Shown here piece after piece: positions 54,191 to 64,000 of a stretch of DNA of 64,000 nt (within the stretch, counting starts at the first letter, position 1; every line of letters starts with the position of its first letter). Both the position numbers and the translations under genes were made by a program. The notes beneath the pieces are model-generated. The model saw nothing but the letters and a program-made list of their open reading frames with translations. It was not told the origin of the DNA and ran no database searches. The DNA comes from Mesostigma viride (taxonomy: Eukaryota > Streptophyta > Mesostigmatophyceae > Mesostigmatales > Mesostigmataceae). Location: the NCBI GenBank assembly GCA_009746045.1, contig RPFO01000084.1, positions 1,010,176-1,074,175 on the forward strand. Reading direction: 5' to 3'.

Positions 54191-54411
54191 CTGACATCTA
54201 GTGCCGGTAAGATTGTGATAGCTCAGCTGAAAGGTCTCATCAAGAGGATCCAGTATCGCGTGTACGACACCCAAATTGAAATCTTCCTCTACAAGTTAGC
54301 AAGTGGCACGCTGCAGTGCTCAGCTAAAAATAGGTTTTGGCTCCCAAGAGGCGCCTGGTTTGACTTTCTCCCACACTTTCTGACACTGAAGGGATGTTAC
54401 GTCCGCGGATA

Positions 54412-54575
54412 ACTAATTAATTAATTAATTAAACAAATGTGGTCTGCGTCATTCCCCATGCAGTTATATGCAACCATGTGTAATTATTTTTTCTAATGAG
54501 ATTAGCATAGTACTCCGTGGCATGCCTTTGCGCATGACCGGACACGCAAGTACTTACTTACTTAATTAATTAACT
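54412..54575 (-). mobile_element. LINE 3'-UTR and tail fragment
   Basis: The minus strand reads GTACTTGCGTGTCC...CATGCCACGGAG...GGAATGACGCAGACC, ACATTTGTTTAATTAATTAA. Its end matches the 3' end of the LINE at 27192, and its start matches 24233-24330. Confidence 0.65.
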
Positions 54576-54589
54576 AAGCACATACCTCG

Positions 54590-54880
54590 ACCAGCAAGGA
54601 ATATGTGCTACATGATCTCCCACCATGCTCACGTGACGCAGTCACGTGTCTATTAATGATCTCCCAACGGAGTCATGTTATAATTTAATAATGTTATAAT
54701 TTCATAGCTCGATCCGTGGATAAGTTGTTTTCAAAGCCCCAGTCAGACGGAAAAGGTTTACTATCTTTAAGGTTGCCATGTTTGAAATGGACATGCACAT
54801 GCTACCCTACCACTGAGGACTTATGCTCACGTGACGCAGTCACGTGTCGATTAATTAATTATCGATTAATTAATGCTACC
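54590..54880 (+). mobile_element. Series of three plus-strand LINE tails
   Basis: Tail pieces read ATATGTGCTACATGATCTCC (54600), GATCTCCCAACGGAGTCATG with TTATAATTTAATAA (54655-54705), and GCTCACGTGACGCAGTCACG with TTAATTAA (54823-54875). They represent at least two 3'-end types, inserted next to one another. Confidence 0.65.
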
Positions 54881-55277
54881 CTAGACGTGACGGGCTCACA
54901 CCCAGGCAGCCTCCTGGTTTGTCTGTAATATATGGAGGCAGATGGTGCGCAAGGATAGATAGATGGCAAGTAGTGATGAAGGAGACCACCCCCAAGTCTG
55001 TAGGGGCTCCGCGTGTGACCACGTATGGCATTCATAGCGATTCGGGCCGTGGTGCCCACAACCCTGTAACTAGGACCTAGATAGCTCATTCCATCCCATG
55101 TTCCCACCCATCCATCCGAGAATGACTGACGGCGGTATGGCTGACGGCGGAGTTCAGATCTTTTGCGTCTGAGCCCCAAATTCAGTCAGACCACTTGCAT
55201 TCGATGCGCCTTTTTAAGACGCACTCGCCAGTATAATCGGTTACGGCCGAAGCGCAGTATCCAAAAAGTTACCGCAC

Positions 55278-55735
55278 GTGACAATTAGCAGCTATGACGA
55301 CTCCAAAAGCAAAACGAGGTTTAGAAAAGGAGCTTTCCGGCTCCCAGCCCAGCCCATGCACTCGCCATCGTCCTTGCCCAGTCGACTGGGCCCGCAAACC
55401 CATTGCCAAGCGCCTCACCAGAGCCCAAGACCTCACCTGAACGCTGGACGACGACCTGACCCCCGCCCAGCAGCAGCAGCGACGCGACCTGTGGCCGGAA
55501 TACCTCCGCCACAAGCAGGACCCCCAGAGCCCAACCTTGGTTCAGTTTACTGGCGGGGCAGGGACCTGATGATCAACCACAAGATGTGGAGGCGCCCCCT
55601 GCGGGCTAGAATAGCTTATTAAAGCCCTAGCTTGTATCCATATTGGTAGTCACTGCCGCCATGGCAGCCATGCCTAGAATGTTTGCCTAGCTGTGCCACC
55701 ATACCTAGTCACGGGCACCGCTAACACACGGTACA
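55278..55735 (+). pseudogene. LINE ORF1 C-terminal fragment
   Basis: The plus strand encodes, with frame breaks and stops, TLDDDLTPAQQQQRRDLWPEY followed by a Tyr-Trp-Arg-Gly stretch, matching the end of the ORF1 at 56550-57665. The same segment with its downstream spacer (TTGGTAGTCACTGCCGCCAT) occurs in reverse at 22270-22620. Confidence 0.65.
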
Positions 55736-55770
55736 CCACCAGCGGCCATTAAGCCTTAGCTTAGTCCTTG

Positions 55771-56400
55771 TAAGAATTTAGCCATGTGATGCCTATGCAG
55801 GGAGTTACTCTCTGCTGAGATGCCATGTGTACACCAGCTATAGCCTAGCCACATTATTACCCTCCACCCCATATGTCATGCAGGCCTTCTAGGCCCTCTC
55901 CTCAAGCCCCCCCTGGGTGCCTGAGCTTGTTAAGGACTGCATGAACCATCATGGCGGTGCAGGTGCACCTTGTGCACCCTGGCAGAGCAGGTGATAGTTG
56001 TACATCCTCCACCTGCAGGTTGTAGCCCTGATTGTATTACAAACCCATTAATTAATTAATTAATTAAAATCATGCTCCGTTGGGAGCATATGTAACACAT
56101 AGCCGCCTGAGAAAGGGGCATCTATGGGTTTGTAATACAATCAGGGCTACAACCTGCACGTGTAGGATGTACAACTATCACCTACTCTGCCAGGGTGCAC
56201 AAGGTGCACCTGCACCGCCATGATGGTTCATGCCTCCTTATCAAGCACAGGCACCCAGGGGGGGCTTGAGGAGAGGGCCTAGAAGGCCTGCATGACATAT
56301 GGGGTGGAGGGTATGTGGCTAGGCTATAGCTGGTGTACACATGGCATCTCAGCAGAGAGTAACTCCCTGCTGCCATAGGCATAGCATGGCTAAATTCTTA
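55771..56400. repeat. 630-bp inverted repeat with a LINE tail as its loop
   Basis: Arms of about 275 bp (TAAGAATTTAGCCATG... and complement) surround 56048-56126, which holds TTAATTAA repeats, the hairpin ATGCTCCGTTGGGAGCAT and a LINE 3' segment. Arm identity is high but not complete (small indels near 55935 and 56245). Confidence 0.85.
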
Positions 56401-56549
56401 ATGCATCATCCATGGGAGGTCCCATTGTAGGCTGGGCGCGGCTAAATACTGAAAGCATCATCCATGGGGCCATTATGAGCGCACATGCGCGTGGGCCACT
56501 TGCAAAGGCTAAGCCTGTCTAATCTATACTACTGGTATATTCCCTAGTC

Positions 56550-57665
56550 TGGGGTGGCAGAAGGGGCCTGCCAGGGCTTGTGGTCAACGTGGATGACCGC
56601 CCCCCTCCAGTATACCGGCTTCCCCCCTGCACGCTGCCGGAGCTGAAGGTAGGTCGGCCATAGCTCGCGTCGCCGCTGTTGCTGGGCCAGGGTCAAGTCG
56701 TCGTCCAGCGTGAAGCGAGTCTCCGAGAGCTTCTTGCGGCATTTAAGGAACGCCAGCTTGTCCGCCATGTACTTAAAGGTGAGGAGCACAGGTGCCGGGC
56801 CAACCTTACCCCGCGCGCGGGGAAGGCGGACAGCCGACATGTCCAGCTCACCAGTGAGTTGCATGGGGGCAAGAATGGCGCGCTTAAATGCCTCAAGGAG
56901 GCTCGTGGAGGTCTCACCTGCCGGCTGGTCGAAGTGCTTGACGATGACATTGTGGCTGCGCTTGTCGAGCTCGGCCGCCTCGCGAAGGTCGAGGCCGGGC
57001 TTGTTGCTTGAGTTGTGCCGTGATGGTGGAGGTGGTGGAGGTGGTGTGCTGCTTAAGCAAGTCCGCCCAGGTGGAGGGAGCATCGCCGGCCGGGCCAGCA
57101 GGCGCCGGCTGGGCGGCGATGTCCTTCACCGCTTGGGCGGTGAGGTCGGCGGTGTCATGCAAGCACTCAAGGGCGGTGGCGGTGGCTTGAAGGCGTTGGT
57201 CGAGGTCGAGGAGCTGGGCTGTGTGTGATGTCGGCAGTGGAGGCGGAAATGGCAGTGGAGGTGGAGGCGGCGGCGGTGGAAATGTGAGGAAGTTCAGTAG
57301 CCAGCGTGCCACCGATTGCTGCTACGTCGGCAGCAAGGGGGGTCACGTGCTGCTGAAAGGCTTCCGCGAGGATGGAACGGAGTGTGGGGGCGGAGATGGA
57401 TGGAGCCCAGATCTCGCCGTCGGAGCGCTGGAGAAGGGAGTTGAGGATGGCGTGCTGGAGTTCGGGGCGGGTGCACCCGGACAGCGGGATGGGGAGCCAT
57501 CGGCAGCCGTCCGGGAGGAGGAGGCGACGGTTGTCGTGGAGATGGAGGCACAGGTCGTAAAGCGAAGCGTAGTCCCCGAAGAAGATGCAGCGCATAGCAT
57601 CGGTCGAAGACGGGTTGGCCCAGTCGTAATCATCGACCTTGAAAGGCCGGGGCCGAAAGCTCGGT
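56550..57665 (-). pseudogene. LINE ORF1-like protein (RRM-like nucleic-acid-binding type)
   Basis: Three frame segments join on the minus strand. The N-terminal part has FRPRPFKVDDYDWANPSS and a helical region. The middle has LLDLDQRLQATATALE, a probable coiled coil. The C-terminal part has RSHNVIVKHFDQP, PAPVLLTFKYMADKLAFLKC and FTLDDDLTLAQQQRRRELWP, the pattern of ORF1 proteins with an RRM-like and C-terminal domain that bind LINE RNA. The final Trp-rich stretch ends at about 56550. Frameshifts near 57230 and 57000 break the frame. The element's ORF2 is not adjacent; the copy is fragmentary. Confidence 0.7.
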
Positions 57666-57765
57666 TCTGAGGGGCACAAACCCATAGATGCCCCTTTCTC
57701 AGGGATATGTGTTACATATGCTCCCAACGGAGCTATGATTTTAATTAATTAATTAATTAGTCCTT
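57660..57765 (+). mobile_element. Plus-strand LINE tail
   Basis: CACAAACCCATAGATGCCCC, TGTTACATATGCTCCCAACG, GAGCTATG then TTAATTAA repeats. The same tail appears reversed at 56048-56126. Confidence 0.7.
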
Positions 57766-57825
57766 TTACAGCCATGCTACGTCCTGGCTATGCTCAGATT
57801 ACTTGCCCACGCACCTGTTATGATA

Positions 57826-58022
57826 TCAAGGAGACAACCAGCGCAGGCCAGAAATCGGGAGAATCCGGACCATGGTAGCTCGAGCCTGCCGTTATCTTGT
57901 CCGCGTGTTCGAGTCGTTCAGGATGATGAAGATGAATGGTGATGGAAATGTGTATCCTTGTGCATTGAAATTATATATGGCTGGCTTACGTGTAGAGCGA
58001 CTAGATGACCTAGACGGTGGGG
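57826..58022 (+). repeat. 194-bp dispersed repeat, forward copy
   Basis: It begins near CAAGGAGACAACCAGCGCAG and ends near GAGCGACTAGATGACCTAG. It is the forward copy of 23449-23642. Confidence 0.8.
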
Positions 58023-58064
58023 CCGGAAACAGCATGCTTGATCAGGGCGTGTGTTTCGAGCCTA

Positions 58065-58280
58065 ACCTGTTATGATATGCTCACATGGGTCTTATTGCAC
58101 CCACAGATCTTGCCGGATCGTTTATCGGGTCCGATAGCAGCTGTGGCATGCCTCTGGCATGAAGGGGAAAGGGGGTCTCTGCCCTTCCTTCCTGTTGTGC
58201 ACACACAGGGATTAAAAGCACTTCGGTGCTCCGTGACTCCCCAACAGGAGCACGAGTTTAATTAATTAATCAATTAATCC
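58065..58280 (+). mobile_element. Internally deleted LINE with intact tail
   Basis: The piece starting ATGGGTCTTATTGCACCC equals the ORF2 start region at 22080-22140. It jumps to AAAGGGGGTCTCTGCCC and the GTGCTCCGTGACTCCCC tail with TTAATTAATC. The same tail is at 21030-21150, so a deleted form may have spread as a non-autonomous element. Confidence 0.65.
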
Positions 58281-58284
58281 CATG

Positions 58285-58358
58285 TTCCCCTCCCACGGAG
58301 GACTTATGCTCACGTGACGCAGTCACGTGTCTATTAACTAATTAATTAATTGCAATGT
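58285..58358 (+). mobile_element. LINE tail with CACGTGAC hairpin
   Basis: CCTCCCACGGAGG, then CACGTGACGCAGTCACGTG (8-bp perfect stem), then TATTAACTAATTAATTAATT. This is the most complete example of this tail type. Confidence 0.65.
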
Positions 58359-58612
58359 GGCTGTTTCTATGCAAAGTTTAGCCTCAATATTTATAACTTG
58401 AGCTAGCCACCTCTACAAATCACGCGGACTGAACAGGCTAACTCGACGTGGACGTAACTATTTGGCTGCAAATGTTCAGCGTCAGAAGATTTGTTTTGTG
58501 GCCATGCCTAGGTTGGGGGAATGCCCCCCCCCCCATTGGGCCTGAAGTGTGACCTTTTGGCTGGGCTGGGGGCACCTTTGGCGGGGCGCGCGAGTTGGCG
58601 CCAAAGTCATGG

Positions 58613-58690
58613 CGCCGGGTACCGAAGGTTGCCTACGGTCCACCTTAAGCATCGGTGCCATCGCAACTTAACGCGGTAATGACTCAGTTT
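58613..58690. repeat. MITE-like copy (ACCGCGTTAAGTTGC family)
   Basis: GGTACCGAAGGTTGCC at one side and GCAACTTAACGCGGTAATGAC at the other give imperfect terminal pairing, as in the copies at 52750 and 59171. Confidence 0.55.
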
Positions 58691-59170
58691 GTAGGTGTCA
58701 GGCCATTTTTGGCCGCGCAGGAGGCCCCTTTTTGCCACGTCCGGACCTGGGCTATGTGGCTTTAGGCGGCAAAATGTATACGCAAGCTCCACTGGCGCGC
58801 AGACGCCCCCGCCTCCTGGCAATGATTGAAAAGCACGACTGAAACCTTGCAATCCCAATTAATTGTGCAGCCTGCGGACTGCGGTACATAGCATGCAGGG
58901 CGCACATGACGGCACATTTGTGGTATCAGTAAAACCCGGGCACTCACGCACTGTGTAGCTGGCCGGCTGCCGCACCCGCAGGCGGCGTGAATTGCGGCAG
59001 CCCACCTTTCTCGCAAAATCATGAGAAGATACCTGGTATGGAAAAACAGGAAAATGGACTTCGTGCGGCTTTGATCATGCTGCAGCTGAAATCGGGCTTG
59101 ACGAGAGCTGTTGAATGCCGTATAGAAGTCCGTGAGAGGAGGAGGGGGTGGGATGCTAGCCTAATTCTAC

Positions 59171-59250
59171 CATTAAGTTGCGTTACCGCGTTTAAGTTGC
59201 GACGCCGAATTTCAGGCGTCGATCGCTACTTAACGCGGTAATGACTGTAC
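59171..59250. repeat. Compact MITE-like inverted repeat
   Basis: TTACCGCGTTTAAGTTGCGA, CGCCGAATTTCAGGCG in the centre, and CTTAACGCGGTAA at the end make a nearly full palindrome of about 65 bp. It defines the family ends as TTACCGCGTTAAGT. Confidence 0.65.
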
Positions 59251-60913
59251 TTTGAAAAATTCCCAAGGCGACCAAACAACGCGATAGAAAAGAAACCAGT
59301 GACCTAGACAGCAAGTAAAGCCTGAGAACAACACTACAGCAGAACGCAGACCGTCTCATTACAATGTATGGGAGGATGTCGTGCGCCATGTGATCAATTA
59401 CAATTAGCCTTAAACTGTAGTCTCAAGTTTGAAATTTAGCATTATGATCAAACAACAACATTATGAATCGCAGGTATACGTCAAGTAATTGTGTGGGCGT
59501 GCGCCCGATCTACCCAGTGGCATACAGCTGCAGGCACGCGACTGCCGTGCAATTGACGTATTCCAGCATGCACGCGCGAAGTTCGCCCTTCAGCGGAGCA
59601 TAACCCTTATTATTATGGTGATGCCTGCAAGCACCTGGACGAGCAACGAGCCACCATGGCTGACATGATGTTGATAATGGCTGACATGACGGCGGCGCCC
59701 ATAACTTCCGCTTGTGTGTGCCGATCCGTGCCGGATCACTTGCATCAGATCCGCCGTGACAGAATCACTGAATACGCTCATACATGCTTCAAAAACTTAA
59801 AGCTCAACATCGGCTAAACGTATCCTGGTTAAGCCTGGTTTTGGCATGACGACCTCTCGTCGACACGAAAATGATGGGCGCGGGATCCCGGCCAGCTAAA
59901 ATTACAGCAACTGGACCAGAAGGAAATGACAAAGCTTGCGGTTCAGGTCCTGATGCTCCATCTTCCCTACTGTGCTGTCATCCATTGGCATGCCTAGCGG
60001 AGTTAGAGCGCGAAACCTCTTCGACTCCGACCCGAGCGAATTACGTATCTATCATTCGGAAATCTAGTCTGAACTTCTCCTCATGCTAATGCTGTTGCCG
60101 ACTCATGGTCGAGTCGGGGTAAAATTGACAGAATGGGGTAAAATTGGCTCCAGAATTCTCAATTCTCAAATTCTCAGAGGGCGAGTCGCGTTGACTCTGC
60201 GTCACAAACTCACAATTTCGCAAGACCCCGGAAGTCGCCAATATTATGTATATATGCCACGCGCAACTCGCGCAACTCGTGTTTCTGCCATGGCACGCCA
60301 CGCGCCCGCGCCCTCCCTGGGTACCCTTGAGCCTGCTTTGCTGTACAGCCGTCAGCATGCGGGTGTGCACGACGTGTCGAATATGTGTTGTTGTTGTTGC
60401 TGCCCAGACAGCCCAGTGCCCAGGCCCACGCCGCACAATATGGGCACTTGGGCAGCAGAGATTTCTTGGAAACGGCCGAGGGCCAGTCGAATCAGTATGG
60501 GTATGTTGCGTTGCGCGGAGGCGGGTGTACGCCGGATGCCCTGTGGCAAGTACCCTAACTAGGTACCTATACGGGACACTGAACTGAACTGATGTCTGTG
60601 CCCGTGCTGACCGCGATTTTCCGCGTCAGCACAATCCCGATATGACGACGTTCCCTGCAAGCGGTCAGTCCTCAAAACGCTGTCTCGATTGCGACATTGG
60701 GAACAGGAAAATTCGACAACTGCAAGCAAAGCGCGTTCTTTTTTCTCCTTTGTTTCTACAGGAGTAAGCAAGTAAGCCAACCAGGCAATCGGAAATTATA
60801 GCGAGACTGGTAAGACAACTAGCGCGCGACGTTGAGTGAAGCGATCGTAAGTAAAGTTGCCAACAACAAGTGCCGCCGCGGCAAATTTATAGCTGCGGCC
60901 TTCTCGAAAAAGA
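59251..60913. other. Intergenic and upstream region of the DUF3700 gene
   Basis: No supported coding frame. AATTTATAGC at about 60883 is 30 bp before the start codon and may be a weak TATA-like element. GGGGTAAAATTG is repeated at 60117 and 60137, and AATTCTCAATTCTCAAATTC follows. Confidence 0.45.
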
Positions 60914-63900
60914 ATGACTTTCCTTGCCGCTTTTGACAGGAATGTGGTGAGGGGCCCCCCGGCAATTGATTGCCATGGGCCAAGCGACGCCGAAGGCGTT
61001 GAATACAGTCTGCTAGCCCGAGAAATGGGTGCATCGGCGCGTATGCACGTGCATTGCATGTCCTCCTCCGTGAAACAAGCAGGCTTGGAACACCCAATCG
61101 TGGACCTGGAACTGAAAAGCCACGGCGGGGCGGCATTTGCCCTGGACAAAAAGGTGTTGAGCTGCACGTACGAATACCCTGGGTAAGTAGCCTCATGGTG
61201 CACCTGCAAATTTGGGTGAATTGTGACCTCAGGACAGCAGCAGTGAACCATATGTGCGAGGCGGGGCGGACTCATCAGTGAAATCACATTCACAGCATTC
61301 TGCAGTGGCCTGTGTCCCAAAAGTGTTTTCCAAGCTTTTGCAGCGCACCTCTTTAAAGACCAAGATGGGTGGGGGAAATGGTGAAACGTTCACGTTTTGG
61401 AGATTCCCGCAAGGCGGGTGGTACGATAGCCTGTGCGTTAGAAACGCATCGTCACCCTTTACCGTGCGTTTGTATCGGCTGCATTTTTTTCGGGGGGGGG
61501 TGTCCCTGAGGACAGTGTTTTTCTTTCTTGCACAGTATCCCACTTCAAAAGAGCCACAGCAGGACTGGCCTCTGAGAGGGCAGTGGCATTGTTGCTGGGA
61601 AGCGATGCGCTTTCTGGGTGCATGTTGGCACCTTTTCTTCTTTCCTTTTAGGATCCGGTACTACCCCAATGCCATCGAAGGGCTACAAATGCATGACTTG
61701 GATGTGGACTGTCTCATCGGGGTTGCCTCTCTTATGACTTGGTTGTCTGTCTGTCGAGCAAAGCAAAGTCTCCCACATCCCACACGGTTCTTTCCTTCTC
61801 CAAAATTCCTCCGCGCACACTTTCATCCCGCCAGCAATTGTACCACCCTGCCAGCGATTCTACCAGCCAGCCCAGCAGTTCTATCGTCTTGCCTCGTGCT
61901 AATTCTCGCTTTTCTTCTCCCCTTTCCTTTCCTTCCTCCCCCCCCCCCCCCCCCGGGTCCCCCCATTTCCCCAACCTTGAACCCGACCCCCCAACCCTCC
62001 TCCAACCCACCCACCCACCCACCCACCCACCCACCCACCCACCCACCCACCCACCCACGCCCACGTTTCCTGTGCTTTCTCCCCATCCCTCCCCCCCCAG
62101 CGATGGCCAGAAGGTGTCCGTGTACGTGATGGGCGCGGTGACCAACATCGATGAGATGGTCGAATTATACGCACTGGGGGCCGAGGGGGCCACCGAGCCG
62201 CCACCTGTCCGCGTGTCCGACACTGCGGAACTGCTCATGGCGCTGTACCTCAACGTGAGTGCTGCCTTGGTTGCGCGCGGTACAGCACCTACTAGGCTAA
62301 CCTGCTAAACTGGCCTTTCTCACGGGCACAGCACCTAGTGCGTGAGTGATGGGTCGTGATGTGAGGGGCCCAATGCAAGGAAAGGAACTGCAGGTTTCGC
62401 GTCCTGGTGGTGAACCTTTATCCGAATCCTTGGTCCATGCTTGTGCTGGCTGCTTGCTCCCGCAGGGCTTCAGTGATTCGGATGCCGACATGTCCCTGCA
62501 GCCCGCCACCTGCCTGGACGCGCTCCAGGTACGCGTCGTGTGCACAGGGTGTTGGATGGGCCGAATCTAGTGCGCCCTTGCCGGTAACGCTTTGGTTTCA
62601 TATATGCAACCCTTGACAGCTACGACATGGATTCCTGTAAGCACGCCTATCAAGCACTGCTAATGAGCTCAACAGATAAGTTTATTTGGTATCGCGCCTA
62701 ATGACCAGCGCTTGTTCTTATACGCATGAGTTAGGGGCGGTATTGGTCAACTAGGCCGCGACTTTGAGTCGATCGTAGCCTTTTCAGGTGCCGTTTTGTT
62801 GCTACAGGAAGCGTCAATGACGCACACCCTGCTGCTACGGGGAGGAAGATGCCGTGGCAGCGCTCACATGATTCTTGCATTTTTTTTTCGGCTGAGAAGC
62901 GTTGTGGAGGTGGAGGCTTGGGTGGAAGCCTCAGCCAGTTGGGGGATCCCGTTTGGAACGCCCCCCTGTTGCCCCCCTGTCATTGTGTGCATGGGGTGGC
63001 ACGGCCACCCTCGCCATGGCCCCTCTGTCAGTTGGGCTGACGCCGCATGCGCGCGCTGTTTTCTTGCACGCCTCTTGTTGACTTTCGTCTTTCTTGCCCC
63101 CCCCCCCCCCCCCCCCCCCCCCGCCACCAAACGCTTGTTTCCGCAGGGTGACTTTGCGTTCATGCTCTACGACGCCGCGCGCTCGTATGTGCTGGCGGCC
63201 CGCAGCGCGCAGCACCCGCAGCCCTTCTTCTGGGGCACCGCGCTCAGCGATGGTGAGCGATGGTCTCCCAGGACACTTGGGTTTCTCGTGTGCCTTGGCT
63301 CTAGCGTGCCTTGCTCTCGGGTGCCTCGGTCTCGGGTGCCTTGGCTGGAAGTGTCTAGCTCACGTCGTGCGCCGCGGCGGTCCCCCAGAACGCTGCTTTC
63401 ATGATGACCAAACCTTCCACGATGGCTTAAAATCCCACGGACGATTTAATTCTGCGATTGGCTCATGGATGAGCTGTTCTGCTCGCACTGCACACGTTTG
63501 GTGCGCGCACGAGTTGGGGGAAGGCATGCACCTGCCCGGTTTGCTGTGTGATATTTAGAGGGTTGTGGGAGGGGCGGAGACGTTGCCCTCTCTGTTCTTC
63601 CAGCCAGTCGTCTAAAAAAGTGTTTTTGTGAGAGTTGTCTGGTGTGCAAAGGCTCCCCTGCTCCCGCATTTCATCGCTCCCCCCCCTTCCCACTGCCCCC
63701 TTGTTTGGCCCCCTTGTTTCCATCCCCCCCCCCCCCCCCTCCCCCAGGCGCGATGCTCTTTTCCACGTCAGAGTCGGCGCTGGAGGAGTGTGGCCCCCAT
63801 GCGGCCGGCACGTTCGAGTTCCCGCAGGGATGCCTCTTTGAGAGCACCGAGGCCGACGACTTTGGCGCGCTCAAGTGGTGCGTGCCTGATGGCAGTATTG

Positions 63901-64000
63901 TGTATGTGGTTGTATTTATGCCAGGCTTGTGTAAGTGGTTCTATTTATGCCAGGCTTGTGTATGTGGTTCTGTTGATGCCAGGCTTGTGTATGTGGTTGT
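60914..64000 (+). CDS. DUF3700 (TSJT1 / aluminium-induced) family protein, 3' end outside window
   Basis: Exons: 60914-61182, a second starting 61652 (donor unresolved), 62101-62254, 62466-62528, 63147-63252 and 63748-63877 (donor GTGCGT), so at least one more exon lies beyond 64000. The start MTFLAAFDRNVV matches the family start MLAVFDKTV. Later blocks also match: VYVMGAVTNIDEMVELYALG, GDFAFMLYDAARSYVLAA, PQPFFWGTALSDGAMLFST and GTFEFPQGCLFES. The fold is related to class II glutamine amidotransferases, but the N-terminal catalytic Cys is absent, as in plant members; no amidotransferase activity is expected. Plant relatives respond to wounding, auxin or aluminium. Introns have extreme C-runs before acceptors. 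Confidence 0.85.
62005..62060. repeat. (CCCA)n microsatellite before an acceptor
   Basis: An array of CCCA units with C runs around it in the intron before exon 62101. It is one of several C-rich tracts (41745-41870, 61938-61955, 63099-63122, 63726-63746) that precede splice acceptors in this region. Confidence 0.9.
63893..64000 (+). repeat. Tandem 34-bp repeat at the window edge
   Basis: Three copies of a unit containing GCCAGGCTTGTGTATGTGGT, in an intron of the DUF3700 gene; the array continues past the window. Confidence 0.9.

Overview
The window looks like nuclear DNA of a green alga or close relative (Viridiplantae). The two clearest host genes are a root UVB sensitive (DUF647) family gene, whose first exon resembles a plastid transit peptide, and a DUF3700 (TSJT1 / aluminium-induced) family gene. 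Genes are split by GT-AG introns with very long C-rich tracts before the acceptors. Species cannot be named from sequence alone. Most of the rest is transposon-derived. No bacterial-style operons, rRNA genes or CRISPR arrays were seen.

Layout. 1-1992: tail of a LINE on the + strand, a protein kinase-like gene (-), and a block of perfect hairpin repeats. 1993-13980: a 12-kb element with about 85-bp terminal inverted repeats and matching GGTT flanks. It carries a 2-oxoglutarate/Fe(II) oxygenase-like gene (+), a spliced pogo/CENP-B-like DDE transposase with a C-terminal Tudor/PWWP-like segment (-), and a spliced gene ending in a ubiquitin-specific-protease-like domain (+). 14-16.5 kb: LINE debris and two very large palindromes. 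16.6-17.6 kb: a MYND zinc-finger gene (-). 18.2-24.3 kb: nested, broken LINEs of two classes (apurinic-endonuclease type and restriction-like-endonuclease type). 24.3-27.2 kb: an internally deleted piggyBac element with TTAA duplications and matching 13-bp ends, inserted in the tail of a neighbouring LINE (27.2-28.9 kb). 29.2-36.7 kb: a long host gene (-) for a mostly disordered protein. 38.4-47.1 kb: the DUF647 gene (+), nine exons with all phases fitting. 49.1-58.4 kb: a second LINE graveyard including a nearly complete APE-type LINE and a LINE ORF1. 60.9 kb to the end: the DUF3700 gene (+), cut by the window edge.

Three threads link these parts. First, LINE copies of several families end in a short GC-rich hairpin followed by TTAA repeats, and the piggyBac element landed in such a tail. 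Second, several coding regions are broken only at G/C homopolymers, which points to assembly error as much as to decay. Third, the kinase, oxygenase and protease lie beside or inside one transposon-like unit. This chromatin/ubiquitin cargo is the best candidate for an undescribed system. It rests on motifs read by eye; no database search was possible.
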